From the NCBI RefSeq assembly GCF_001281525.1, contig NZ_LGCI01000003.1, positions 107,939-171,938 of the forward strand: a stretch of 64,000 nt of DNA, written 5' to 3'. The DNA comes from Lysinibacillus macroides. Its GTDB lineage: Bacteria > Bacillota > Bacilli > Bacillales_A > Planococcaceae. Shown here piece after piece: positions 45,336-54,227 of the stretch. A program made the translations under genes and the position numbers. The notes beneath the pieces were generated by a model. That model saw only the letters and a program-made list of their open reading frames with translations, was not told the origin of the DNA and made no database searches. How positions within the stretch are numbered: the stretch's first letter is position 1; every line of letters begins with the position of its first letter.

Positions 45336-46847
45336 ATGTTTGAAGATTTTCGCAACAAAACACAGCAAGAGGATGGGATGATATTCCCGTCTAACATCTA
45401 CCGTCAAATTGTTTTACAGCCAGCTTATGACGAAGCCAAAAAAAATTTTTTAACAATCATGTTACAAATTAATATTGCTCATTTAAAAATGCTAGAAGAA
45501 CAAGGACTTGTTACAACAGATGAAGCAAAGCAAATTGGGGTTGCTCTAAAAAAGATAGACTTAAATTATTATCGTTTAGAGGATTACAATCCCCAATATG
45601 AGGATTTATTTTTCCGCATTGAAAATAAATTAATAGCGTTTGCTGGAGATGTTGCTGGAAATCTTCACATTGGAAGAAGCCGTAATGATATGGGCATCGC
45701 CATCTATCGAATGACACTCCGAAAGAAATTATTATTATTAATGCATGAATTACTTAAATTACGTGATGATCTGATTGCTGCTGCCGAAGAGCATATCGAT
45801 ACTATTATGATTGGCTATACGCACACTCAACAGGCCCAGCCTACAACCTTTGCACATTATTTAAAGGCTGTTATTGACCAGCTTGAGCGCGATTTTGAAC
45901 GGATGCAGCATGCCTATAAAACAGTCAATCGTAGTAGTATGGGTGCTGCTGCATTAACAACAACAGGCTTTAATATCAATCGTGAGCGTATGCGTGATTT
46001 GCTAGCGTTTGATGATATTATCGAAAATGCATGGGATGCTGTGGCAGGTGCAGATTATATTGCTGAAACAGCCAGCATTGTACAGCTCGCTGCATTAAAC
46101 CTTGGGCGTACATCTCAAGATTTCTTACTATGGGCTACTCAGGAATTTAATGCGTTTACGCTAGCAAGTCCCTATGTACAAATAAGCTCAATTATGCCTC
46201 AAAAGCGTAATCCAGTATCAATAGAGCATACACGTTCACTGCTTTCCGCCGTTGTTGGCGATGCAAGCACTGTATTACAAATGGTGCATAATACACCTTT
46301 TGGCGATATTGTTGATACAGAGGATGATATGCAGCCTTATTTATGGCGTGCTATTGACCGACTAATCGGAATTTATAACCTATTTGGCTCTCTTGTTGTC
46401 ACAATGGATGTGAATAAGAAAAAATTAAGAGATCGTGCAGAAAATAGCTTTGCCAATGTTACGGAGCTTGCTGATACATTAGTGCGCTCAGAGGGGATAT
46501 CATTCCGTCAAGCACATAGTATCGTGAGTAAATGTATTAAAGTTTTACTTGCTCATGGTGAGGAATCGCTTGCAAGCCTTACATGGGGTCTTGCCAATAC
46601 ACAGTCCAAATTGATTACGGGTAAGGAATTAAATATTTCTCAAGAGGACTTTTATGAGACATTAAAGCCAGAATCTTTTGTTGGTGTTCGAACATTACTT
46701 GGTGGTCCTGCCCCAGCTACGATGAAGGCAGCTTTGGAGCGCTCAAAATTAAATACACATCACCTTTATGAATGGGTTCGTTTAAAGGAAAGCGCTATTC
46801 TCGAAGCAGAGAAGCAATTAACAATATTTATAGAGGAATGGAACTAA
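45336..46847 (+). CDS. Argininosuccinate-lyase-like enzyme of the fumarase/aspartase superfamily
   Basis: 503 residues, longer than typical ArgH (about 460). LHIGRSRNDMGIAIYRM matches the ArgH HxGRSRND block; HTQQAQPTTFAHYL is the catalytic-His region; SSIMPQKRNPVSIEHTR is the superfamily signature with the mobile Ser loop. ArgH would normally be encoded with argG. Here the gene sits behind an ABC importer and overlaps a kinase gene by one base, which points to catabolism of an imported compound by C-N bond cleavage with release of fumarate (inference). Related enzymes of this length cleave aminopolycarboxylates such as EDDS. Confidence 0.82.
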   Translation: MFEDFRNKTQQEDGMIFPSNIYRQIVLQPAYDEAKKNFLTIMLQINIAHLKMLEEQGLVTTDEAKQIGVALKKIDLNYYRLEDYNPQYEDLFFRIENKLIAFAGDVAGNLHIGRSRNDMGIAIYRMTLRKKLLLLMHELLKLRDDLIAAAEEHIDTIMIGYTHTQQAQPTTFAHYLKAVIDQLERDFERMQHAYKTVNRSSMGAAALTTTGFNINRERMRDLLAFDDIIENAWDAVAGADYIAETASIVQLAALNLGRTSQDFLLWATQEFNAFTLASPYVQISSIMPQKRNPVSIEHTRSLLSAVVGDASTVLQMVHNTPFGDIVDTEDDMQPYLWRAIDRLIGIYNLFGSLVVTMDVNKKKLRDRAENSFANVTELADTLVRSEGISFRQAHSIVSKCIKVLLAHGEESLASLTWGLANTQSKLITGKELNISQEDFYETLKPESFVGVRTLLGGPAPATMKAALERSKLNTHHLYEWVRLKESAILEAEKQLTIFIEEWN

Positions 46848-47791
46848 TGACAAAATGGCTATTGATTATTGATGGCGGAGCAACCAAAACAGCATGTGCC
46901 GTTGTACATGCAGATTCTGGCGATATTCAATATACAACATCAACAAGGGGCTCTAATTATCAAGCGATTGGTGTTGAAGCAGCTACAGCAGTATTACAAG
47001 AGCTTTTAGCAAATATCGACACCTTTTTGCAAAAGCATTCCCCTGCTCACATTGCTGTAGCTACCTTTGCATTAGCGGGTATTGATTCTCCAAAGGATCA
47101 TCAAATGGTCACAGCAATTGTTCAAAAGGCCCTATCTGCGACACAGCTACATATTGAGACGCTAATTATTGAAAATGACGCTCAGGCTACACTCTTAGGT
47201 GTCACAGCTGGACAGGCTGGGGCTTTACTGATTGCTGGAACAGGGGCCATTGCCTATGCCTACGATGGCAAGCAAATTGTCCGTGCAGGCGGCTGGGGGC
47301 ATCGAGCAGGCGATGAGGGCAGCGGGTTTTGGTTAGGACAAGAGGTGATACGAGCTATTTTTAAAATGGAGGATGGTCGTGGCGAGCCCACTATTTTAAA
47401 GGATGCTGTCTATCATTCGCTTGGTATAGAAGATGTCACAGAGCTTGCTGCATGGTTGTTCCACCCTTCCTATACCAATGCACAGCTCGCAAAGATAGGA
47501 GCTTTTGTCGCAGAAGCAGCAGCACGAAATGATACATGTGCCATTCAAATATCACAGCAAGCAGCTCACGAATTGACACTCCTTGCAAGTGCCGTATTAA
47601 AAAAGATTGGCTATCAAAGCAGACCATTTTCACTTTATTGTAATGGCGGTGCTATTAAGCATAATCCGTTGATTCTCAAAACATTTACAGCGCAAATAAT
47701 ATCTCTGTTTCCACATATTGATATTTCTTTATGCCAACATCAACCTATTACTTATCTCATTGAACGTACAAAAAGGGCGTATGACTGTTAA
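46847..47791 (+). CDS. BadF/BadG/N-acetylglucosamine-kinase-like ATPase
   Basis: 314 residues from ATG 46847, whose A is the last base of the lyase stop (TAATG); GAGGAA is upstream. Actin-fold phosphate loops are LIIDGGATKTACAVV and AGTGAIAYAYDGK, followed by RAGGWGHRAGDEGSGFWLG, as in NAGK-type sugar kinases. Likely phosphorylates an amino-sugar or a related intermediate taken up or released by the operon (inference). The C-terminus runs into the terminator. Confidence 0.85.
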   Translation: MTKWLLIIDGGATKTACAVVHADSGDIQYTTSTRGSNYQAIGVEAATAVLQELLANIDTFLQKHSPAHIAVATFALAGIDSPKDHQMVTAIVQKALSATQLHIETLIIENDAQATLLGVTAGQAGALLIAGTGAIAYAYDGKQIVRAGGWGHRAGDEGSGFWLGQEVIRAIFKMEDGRGEPTILKDAVYHSLGIEDVTELAAWLFHPSYTNAQLAKIGAFVAEAAARNDTCAIQISQQAAHELTLLASAVLKKIGYQSRPFSLYCNGGAIKHNPLILKTFTAQIISLFPHIDISLCQHQPITYLIERTKRAYDC

Positions 47792-47806
47792 TCAGTCACG
47801 CCCTTT
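47771..47806. terminator. Bidirectional terminator between kinase and transglutaminase-like genes
   Basis: AAAAGGGCGT...ACTG and CAGT...ACGCCCTTTT arms around TTAAT, with T-rich flanks on both strands. The stem includes the kinase stop codon. Confidence 0.9.
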
Positions 47807-47813
47807 TCTCTTA

Positions 47814-49109
47814 CTATAGTGCCATTTTCTTTGGTTCATCCGTTGTAAAATAGAGATAGCCATCCTGCACAAATAAATCCTTGGTATCTTCCCTATTTAA
47901 TAGCTGTTCGTCGCTTCCATCAGGGCGAATCTTCGTTAAGTATGCCCCTCGCGAATAATTACTAAAATAGAGCCAGCCGTCCGAGTAAACAATATATTGA
48001 GCACGTGAGTTTGTGACACGCTTTGTTTCACCTGTTGTCATATCCAGCACATACAATTTATTATCATCAGCAATATGACTGAAAAATAATTGATTACCAA
48101 CCTGCGCAGGGAAATCAATATCATGATAATAGCTATAAAGTGTGCTTGTTGCTCTTGGATAGTCTTCAGCTATCCAGGTATGGTCTTGTGCCATTGTACG
48201 ATCATCCACTAAAAAGTATTGATAGCGAATTGCCCCTTTACGGTCTGGTACAGGATCATTCCATGTTGTATCGAGATGATACCACTCGCCATCTAGCTTT
48301 ACTAAATTCCACGCATGTCCTTCCTGACCAACATAGCCGACGATATACTTTGTCTCAATCCCTAGCTTTTGTAGCATTGTATGAGCAAGTAAGGCATAGC
48401 CCTGACATACTCCTCCACGCTCTGCAAGCACTGTATAGGCACTATGTGGACTAGAATTAGTGTGCTCTGTATAAACCGTATTGGCAACAATATAGTCATT
48501 AACCGCCCGTACTTTTTCTACGTCTGTCATTGAATTATCCGTAATTTTCGCAATAACTTCCTGAGCATTCATCTCTACATAAGAAGCCTGCTCTGGTGTC
48601 ATTAAATAGCTTTGCTCTCCAAAAATGGTTGCCTTATTTCGCCCATATTCAAAACGAATTGTATGTTTACTAATATGTCCATATACATAATCATCTCGTT
48701 TAATGGCATTATTGTAGGCCTCTTCCACAATTTGCTCAATTCGTTGTGTACTGCCCTTATATTGAATTTCAAATTTTGGTGAAAAGCTACTATAATACGC
48801 ATACATGGCATCAGCCATTTCTTTGGCATCTGTCACAACTAGCTTCGTTTCTGGTTTCTGAATTGGCGGAGCTGTAGGGGCCACCTCTGCTTGATGTACA
48901 TCCTCTATCGGTGTAGCTGTTTCAATGGAGGCTTTATCTGATAGTTTCGCCGTAACATCTATAATTTTGTCCTTTGTTGACACAAGCATTGTTTCGATAT
49001 CATCATTATTTACCCATGTCTTCACCTGTTGAACAACTGTCTTCCCAACAGTATAAATAGGATCAATAAAAATAATAATCATCACGATGATCGCTAACTT
49101 CTTCCACAA
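47814..49109 (-). CDS. Membrane-anchored transglutaminase-like protein with DUF5050-type C-terminus
   Basis: 431 residues from TTG 49109 behind GGAGGTGAGG; GTG 49118 is about equally good. One N-terminal membrane segment (KKLAIIVMIIIFIDPIYTVG), then an outer linker. The transglutaminase core has the catalytic Cys in GGVCQGYALLAHTML, His in GHAWNLVKLDG and Asp in WYHLDTTWND. The C-terminal 130 residues repeat DGWLYFSNYS / DGYLYFTTDE strands, a DUF5050/beta-propeller-like unit. Probably acts on the cell-wall side as a peptidase-like or peptide-binding protein (family inference). Confidence 0.82.
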   Translation of the reverse strand: MWKKLAIIVMIIIFIDPIYTVGKTVVQQVKTWVNNDDIETMLVSTKDKIIDVTAKLSDKASIETATPIEDVHQAEVAPTAPPIQKPETKLVVTDAKEMADAMYAYYSSFSPKFEIQYKGSTQRIEQIVEEAYNNAIKRDDYVYGHISKHTIRFEYGRNKATIFGEQSYLMTPEQASYVEMNAQEVIAKITDNSMTDVEKVRAVNDYIVANTVYTEHTNSSPHSAYTVLAERGGVCQGYALLAHTMLQKLGIETKYIVGYVGQEGHAWNLVKLDGEWYHLDTTWNDPVPDRKGAIRYQYFLVDDRTMAQDHTWIAEDYPRATSTLYSYYHDIDFPAQVGNQLFFSHIADDNKLYVLDMTTGETKRVTNSRAQYIVYSDGWLYFSNYSRGAYLTKIRPDGSDEQLLNREDTKDLFVQDGYLYFTTDEPKKMAL

Positions 49110-49206
49110 ACTCCTCACCTCCAATCCTCTTCCTTTTATTATATACAAAAAGGACCTAAAACACTCACCATAGCCTTTCATAAATTAGTTATTTATAAAT
49201 ATTTAA

Positions 49207-49241
49207 AAAGATGACCTCAGTAGTAAACTGAAGTCATCTAA
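49207..49241 (-). terminator. Terminator of the lyase-ALDH-ADH operon
   Basis: Arms AGATGACTTCAGT and ACTGAGGTCATCT with one G-T pair, followed on the minus strand by TTTTTAAAT, just past the stop at 49261. Confidence 0.9.
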
Positions 49242-49260
49242 ATAAGCATTATTATATTAT

Positions 49261-50388
49261 CTAAAATGTAATTACTGTACGCCCAACATTGCTACAGGAG
49301 TGCTCATGAAAGGCTTCAATTGCTTCATTAATTTGCGCTAGTGAAATTTTCTTTAATACTAACTCATCAAGCTTTAGCTGACCCTGAAGGTATAGATCAG
49401 CAATAATTGGGAAGTCACGCATCGGATGAATATCCCCATAGAAGCTACCTCGGATATGCTTGCCAACGCGATGGAAGCCCCCGGCAGGTAAATTTAAAAC
49501 TTGTGATGGATTAAATGCTCCTACAACGACAATTGTGCCGCCTTTACGTGTTGCATGCCAAGCTGCTTCTGTTGCACGCGTATTGCCAGAACAATCAATA
49601 GCATAATGAACACCAAGTCCACCAGCAATATTTTTTATTTGCTCAATAGCATCTGACTCTAACGTATTAACGGTATGTGTAGCACCATATGATTTTGCTA
49701 ATTCTAAGTTACTATCTTTAATATCACAAGCAATAATTTTAGTGGCTCCTGCAATTCTAGCACCCTGAATAGCATTCACCCCAACGCCGCCTATACCAAA
49801 AATTGCTACAGTGGAACCAGCCGTAACCTGTGCTGCCTTAACTGCTGCGCCAAATCCCGTCGCTACACCACAGCCAATCAAGGCTGCCTGTGCTAATGGC
49901 ATTTCCTTTGGTATTTTGACACAAGACATTTCTGGTACTACTGCATATTCGGCAAATGTAGATAGTAACGAATTATGAAACACTGTTTCTCCCTCATATT
50001 CTAGTCGAGTTGTGCCATCTAATAGTGTTCCTTCAAACATTGGACCAAATGCTGCCTCACACAAGTTCACAGAGCCATCTAAACAATACTCACATACACC
50101 GCAGTAAGGAACCCAGCTAAGCGCTACATGGTCACCCACTTGCACAGATTGTACTGCTGACCCCACTTGCACAACAATCCCAGCTCCCTCATGCCCTAAA
50201 ATAGTTGGCTTTGGTGTAGTTTCATCCTCAATAGCATTTAAGTCACTATGACAAACGCCTGTAGCAGCTATTTTCACTAATACTTCATTGTCCTTTGGTT
50301 CATGTAATACAACATCTTTAATCGCTAACTTACCATTTGTTTCGCTTAAGACAGCTGCCTTCATTACAAGCGTTGTTGATTGTATCAT
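49261..50388 (-). CDS. Zn-dependent alcohol dehydrogenase (MDR family)
   Basis: 375 residues. Catalytic zinc ligands appear in TGVCHSD and ILGHEGAG; the structural zinc set is CGVCEYCLDGSVNLC. The NAD site is VAIFGIGGVGVNAIQGARIA with the Asp of IIACDIKDS, so NAD is preferred. It belongs to the class III / benzyl-alcohol-like group. GGGGG lies 8 nt before ATG 50388, and the gene follows the ALDH by 12 nt. Probably acts on an alcohol or aldehyde made in this pathway. Confidence 0.9.
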   Translation of the reverse strand: MIQSTTLVMKAAVLSETNGKLAIKDVVLHEPKDNEVLVKIAATGVCHSDLNAIEDETTPKPTILGHEGAGIVVQVGSAVQSVQVGDHVALSWVPYCGVCEYCLDGSVNLCEAAFGPMFEGTLLDGTTRLEYEGETVFHNSLLSTFAEYAVVPEMSCVKIPKEMPLAQAALIGCGVATGFGAAVKAAQVTAGSTVAIFGIGGVGVNAIQGARIAGATKIIACDIKDSNLELAKSYGATHTVNTLESDAIEQIKNIAGGLGVHYAIDCSGNTRATEAAWHATRKGGTIVVVGAFNPSQVLNLPAGGFHRVGKHIRGSFYGDIHPMRDFPIIADLYLQGQLKLDELVLKKISLAQINEAIEAFHEHSCSNVGRTVITF

Positions 50389-50400
50389 TTCCTTTTCCCC

Positions 50401-51915
50401 CTAGTAAGCAAACCAAATGGCACGCTTCGAAATAAATGAATTTAATGAATGGATGGCATATTCCTTACCCCAGCCAGATTGCTTAATACCGCCAAATGGA
50501 CTTGCCATATCGTAGCAACCGTAGCGATTCACAAAGACCATCCCTGCTTTCAACTGGTTGGCAACTCGGTGAGCACGGGATGTATCACCTGTCCATAATC
50601 CTGCACCTAGACCATAAATCGTGTCATTGGCCATTGCAATGACCTCTTCTTCTGTATCAAATGGTATAACACAGAGGACAGGTCCAAAAATTTCTTCTTG
50701 TGCCACCTTCATTTTATTGTGGACATCCGCTAAAATCGTTGGCTTGATAAAGTAACCTTTCGCATTGGAGCCATCTGTGTCACGCTCACCACCTGCTGTA
50801 ATACGAGCTCCTTCCTCCTTAGCGGATTCGATATAAGCTAAAATTGACTCCATATGTGCTTTTGTACATTGTGCTCCTTGGTTTGACTGTGGATTAAACG
50901 GATCACCGCATTTATATTCACGAGCAAGCTGTGAAATCTTTTCTACGACTTCATCATAAATAGGCTTCTGAACAAATAATCTTGTAGGTGACGAGCATTT
51001 TTCTCCTTTATGTGTAAATAATCCAATAAATGAACGCTCAATTGCAGCATCCAGTTTAGGGTAATCAGCAAAAATGATATTTGGCGATTTTCCACCAAGC
51101 TCTAATGTAACAGGCTTTAGGTTAGAATCAGCGGAATCATGCAATAATTGCTTTCCAACATTTGTAGAGCCTGTAAATGATAATTTATCAATATCTGGAT
51201 GGCGGCTAATCCAGGAGCCTACACGACTATTCCCTACAAGTAAATTCACTGTACCAGGTGGTAATAATTTACTGTTGTGTAAAATTTCAAAGAACCGAAT
51301 TGCTGAAAATGAGGTCGCATTGGCTGGCTTTAACAATACGGTATTTGCCATTGCTAAAGCTGGCGCCATTTTTAACGCTGCCATTTGTAAAGGAAAATTA
51401 AACGGTACAATTTGCCCACAAATTCCTATTGGATCAGCCGTTGTTACACTTAAAAAATCCCCTTCCACTGGATTATTTTCCGTATAAAATTTATCTGTCC
51501 AACCTGCATAATATTCAAATAGCTCTGCACATTCAGTCATATCTTCCCAGGATTCGTTGTACAGCTTACCGTTATCCAATGTTTCTAATGTCGCTAACTC
51601 AGATTGATGTTCACGAATAAGAGCCGCAATTGCCTGTAAAATCTTTGCCCGTTGCTTACGAGTTACTCTTTTCCAATCATCACCCTCAAGTGCTACACGT
51701 GCGGCTTTGACTGCATCATTGACCATTTCCTCTGTTGCGATTTCATATTTTCCATTTATTTCTCCATTAGCTGGATTGATTGATTCAATTACATCCTCTG
51801 TATTCGTTTTCACCCATTCCCCATTCACATACGAACACTTTACTTCTGATAGCCATTGTTTTGCCCATTGTAATTTTGGTTGCTCAATGTCTTCAAAAAA
51901 TGCTTGCTCACTCAT
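50401..51915 (-). CDS. Aldehyde dehydrogenase
   Basis: 504 residues from ATG 51915 behind GAGGTG. The catalytic Cys is in THKGEKCSSPTRLFV, the Glu in TLELGGKSPN, and the cofactor block FTGSTNVGKQLL is typical of NAD-dependent ALDHs. IVPFNFPLQMAALKMAPALA is the oxyanion-hole Asn region. It lies between the lyase and ADH genes, with 10-12 nt gaps, and should oxidise the aldehyde made by the ADH or lyase step. Confidence 0.92.
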   Translation of the reverse strand: MSEQAFFEDIEQPKLQWAKQWLSEVKCSYVNGEWVKTNTEDVIESINPANGEINGKYEIATEEMVNDAVKAARVALEGDDWKRVTRKQRAKILQAIAALIREHQSELATLETLDNGKLYNESWEDMTECAELFEYYAGWTDKFYTENNPVEGDFLSVTTADPIGICGQIVPFNFPLQMAALKMAPALAMANTVLLKPANATSFSAIRFFEILHNSKLLPPGTVNLLVGNSRVGSWISRHPDIDKLSFTGSTNVGKQLLHDSADSNLKPVTLELGGKSPNIIFADYPKLDAAIERSFIGLFTHKGEKCSSPTRLFVQKPIYDEVVEKISQLAREYKCGDPFNPQSNQGAQCTKAHMESILAYIESAKEEGARITAGGERDTDGSNAKGYFIKPTILADVHNKMKVAQEEIFGPVLCVIPFDTEEEVIAMANDTIYGLGAGLWTGDTSRAHRVANQLKAGMVFVNRYGCYDMASPFGGIKQSGWGKEYAIHSLNSFISKRAIWFAY

Positions 51916-51925
51916 TGACATCACC

Positions 51926-53233
51926 TCATAGTAAATTTAGATTTTGTATTTCTTGAATTGAATATTTCTTTAAAAGTTCACTTACTTGTGCATAACCTAT
52001 TTTATTTTTTAAACGTACCATATAAGGAATTGGTGAGTTGATGAGCTCCTCACAACGCTCCCTATTTACTTCAAGCCCCTTCAAACATTTGGTTGAAAAA
52101 AGAATCGTTATATTCTGCATCATGTCAATAGCATCTAAAATATTAAACACAGCATAGCTTTCAAAAACATTTAAGTATAATTCTGCGTATTCCATCGCTC
52201 CTTGAACAGATCGTTGAATACCTATTACTTGTAACGCTCCTTGCATGACCATTTCAGGAATTACAGGATTCACCTTACCAGGAAAAAATGAAGAACCAGC
52301 TTGTACAGCAGGCAATTTTAATTCATTAAAACCGCCAAATGGGCCTGAAGATAAAAGGCGCAAATCTTTTGCTATTTTTAAATAAACATTCGCTATTTGT
52401 GTCACTTCATTCATGACATCTACGAATACATCTATATTTTGAGCACAATCAATAGGTTGAGTATGCCGTTTTAAAGGTAAATCTAGTAAGCTCGCTAAGT
52501 TATTAATAATGTGTTCGCGATAAAATGTGGAAGCCCCGTCTCCTGTTCCAATAACAGTACCGCCAAGACTCACTTCTAATAAAGGTGCTAAGGCATTTTC
52601 AAATAATTGTGATCGACGTTGCAATACAGCTGTATAGCCATCTAAAAATTCCGACAATTTAATTGGCAATGCATCTTGTAAACATGTTCTTGCCATTGTT
52701 TCAATCGACCCATATTTTTCAATTAGTTGTTGGATTGTCACAATAAGTGTGTGTAATTCAGCAAGCAGCCCATATCCTGCCTGATAGATTGTTAATCGGC
52801 TTGTTGTCGCACACACATCTGCTGTTGATTGTGAACAATTGACATCTTGAATAGCATGCACAGATTCCCCATCATTCTTTAAATAGGAATTTGCTATAGA
52901 ACTGATGACCTCATTGATATTCATATGAATGCCAATGCCTCCACCTCCATGAAAAACATCTACTGGAAATTGTTCTTGATATTTATCATGTTGAATATCT
53001 TCACATGCTTTAACAATGGCTGAAAATTGCTTTTCTGTTAGTAATCCATCTGCAAAATTTGTGATAGCAGCAGCTTTTTTCACCCGTGCTATATTGTGAA
53101 TATAACGAGGATAGTAGTTTAGCCTTTTATTTGAAAAAGACATATTTTCTACTGTTCTCATTGTTTGAATGCCATAGAGCATATCATCCTCTAATTCAAG
53201 CTCTCCGAACGCATCAATCTCAATTCGGCTCAT
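51926..53233 (-). CDS. Aspartase/fumarase-superfamily lyase
   Basis: 435 residues. DDMLYGIQTMRTVENMSFSN and the HGGGGIGIHMNINEVISSIA block are class II fumarase/aspartase features. The signature loop is AGSSFFPGKVNPVIPEMV. It is shorter than AspA or FumC (about 460-480), and the usual GSSIMP is replaced by GSSFFP, so the substrate may differ from aspartate. AGAGGTG precedes ATG 53233. First gene of a three-gene operon under a divergent IclR regulator. Confidence 0.85.
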   Translation of the reverse strand: MSRIEIDAFGELELEDDMLYGIQTMRTVENMSFSNKRLNYYPRYIHNIARVKKAAAITNFADGLLTEKQFSAIVKACEDIQHDKYQEQFPVDVFHGGGGIGIHMNINEVISSIANSYLKNDGESVHAIQDVNCSQSTADVCATTSRLTIYQAGYGLLAELHTLIVTIQQLIEKYGSIETMARTCLQDALPIKLSEFLDGYTAVLQRRSQLFENALAPLLEVSLGGTVIGTGDGASTFYREHIINNLASLLDLPLKRHTQPIDCAQNIDVFVDVMNEVTQIANVYLKIAKDLRLLSSGPFGGFNELKLPAVQAGSSFFPGKVNPVIPEMVMQGALQVIGIQRSVQGAMEYAELYLNVFESYAVFNILDAIDMMQNITILFSTKCLKGLEVNRERCEELINSPIPYMVRLKNKIGYAQVSELLKKYSIQEIQNLNLL

Positions 53234-53247
53234 TACACACCTCTTTC

Positions 53248-53262
53248 GTTCATATTACGAAC
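53248..53262. promoter_or_regulatory. Putative IclR-family operator
   Basis: GTTCATATTACGAAC is an inverted repeat (GTTC, 7 nt, GAAC), 15 nt in front of the lyase start and in the divergent region. It resembles the GTTCGATAATCGCAC-type sites of PcaR/PobR regulators. More GAAC/GTTC half-sites occur at 53278, 53310 and 53350. Confidence 0.45.
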
Positions 53263-53356
53263 ATTTATTAAAAATAGTGAACTTTAATTGCATTATAGGA
53301 GCACGTTTTTGAACTGTCAATCATTTATTGTTTAATAATTATGATAAAATGAACAT

Positions 53357-54115
53357 ATGACGACACAAAATAAATCTTCTGTGCAATCTATTGAAAGAGC
53401 GCTTGATCTATTAGAAATTATTGCCCAAAGCCAGCAGCCTGTTTCCTTACATGAACTTATAGAAAAAACGTCTTTAAATCGCACAACTATCTGGCGTATT
53501 ATTGGAACACTCGAAGCTCGGGGCTATATCGAAAAGGTTGTAGATACTAAAAATTATCGTATAGGAGGGACATTATATCAGTTAGTACAAGTCGATAATG
53601 TACAGCGAAAACTAGTGGAAATTATTAGGCCTTATATGATAGCTCTAATGGAGGAATTTCAGGAAACGATTCTCTTTAGTGTTTATCATAATGGGCAAAT
53701 GCTACACCTTGAACAGGTAAACCCTAATCAATCAATTATCCTAAAGGATTACCGAAATAGTTGTTCACCTTTACATTGTTCATCAAATGGTAAATTACAA
53801 TTAGCCTATTTTGACGATAAACAGTTAGATATTTTTTTACGACAAGAGCTAGATGTCTATTCGACTAATACACTAACCGATGTTCAAACTGTAAGAAGAG
53901 AGCTGGAGATTATACGTCAAAGGCACTATAGCCTATCAGTTGGTGAATATGATGTAGAGGAAAATGCAATTTCTGTAGCCATTACCTATCGGGGGAGCCC
54001 TGTTGGATTTATCTCTGTAGGTGGTCCAGCTTACCGTTTAACAGAGCAAAAACTACATTCCATTGCGCACCGATTGTTAGCCATTACCGAATCAATTGAA
54101 ATTAATCTTTCATAG
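53357..54115 (+). CDS. IclR-family transcriptional regulator
   Basis: 252 residues. The N-terminal winged helix is SVQSIERALDLLEIIAQSQQ, then SLHELIEKTSLNRTTIWRII. The C-terminal effector domain ends YRGSPVGFISVGGPAYRLTE. No binding site precedes ATG 53357; a TATGAT -10-like box at 53340-53345 would place the transcript start only a few bases upstream, so the mRNA may be leaderless. It is divergent from the lyase-ALDH-ADH operon and the likely regulator of it. Confidence 0.88.
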   Translation: MTTQNKSSVQSIERALDLLEIIAQSQQPVSLHELIEKTSLNRTTIWRIIGTLEARGYIEKVVDTKNYRIGGTLYQLVQVDNVQRKLVEIIRPYMIALMEEFQETILFSVYHNGQMLHLEQVNPNQSIILKDYRNSCSPLHCSSNGKLQLAYFDDKQLDIFLRQELDVYSTNTLTDVQTVRRELEIIRQRHYSLSVGEYDVEENAISVAITYRGSPVGFISVGGPAYRLTEQKLHSIAHRLLAITESIEINLS

Positions 54116-54152
54116 TGTACTTGAAGCTAAAACAAAACATTATTACCATAAC

Positions 54153-54201
54153 TAACCCGCATGAAATCAATGAACTGTAAAGTCTTGTTTTCATACGGGT
54201 T
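54153..54201. terminator. Terminator between IclR and AraC genes
   Basis: AACCCG-C-ATGAAA and TTTCAT-A-CGGGTT arms with a 21-nt loop, followed by TTATC on the plus strand. It lies between converging genes and can serve both. Confidence 0.8.
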
Positions 54202-54227
54202 TTATCATTCTCTTTATTTGTAATCCC

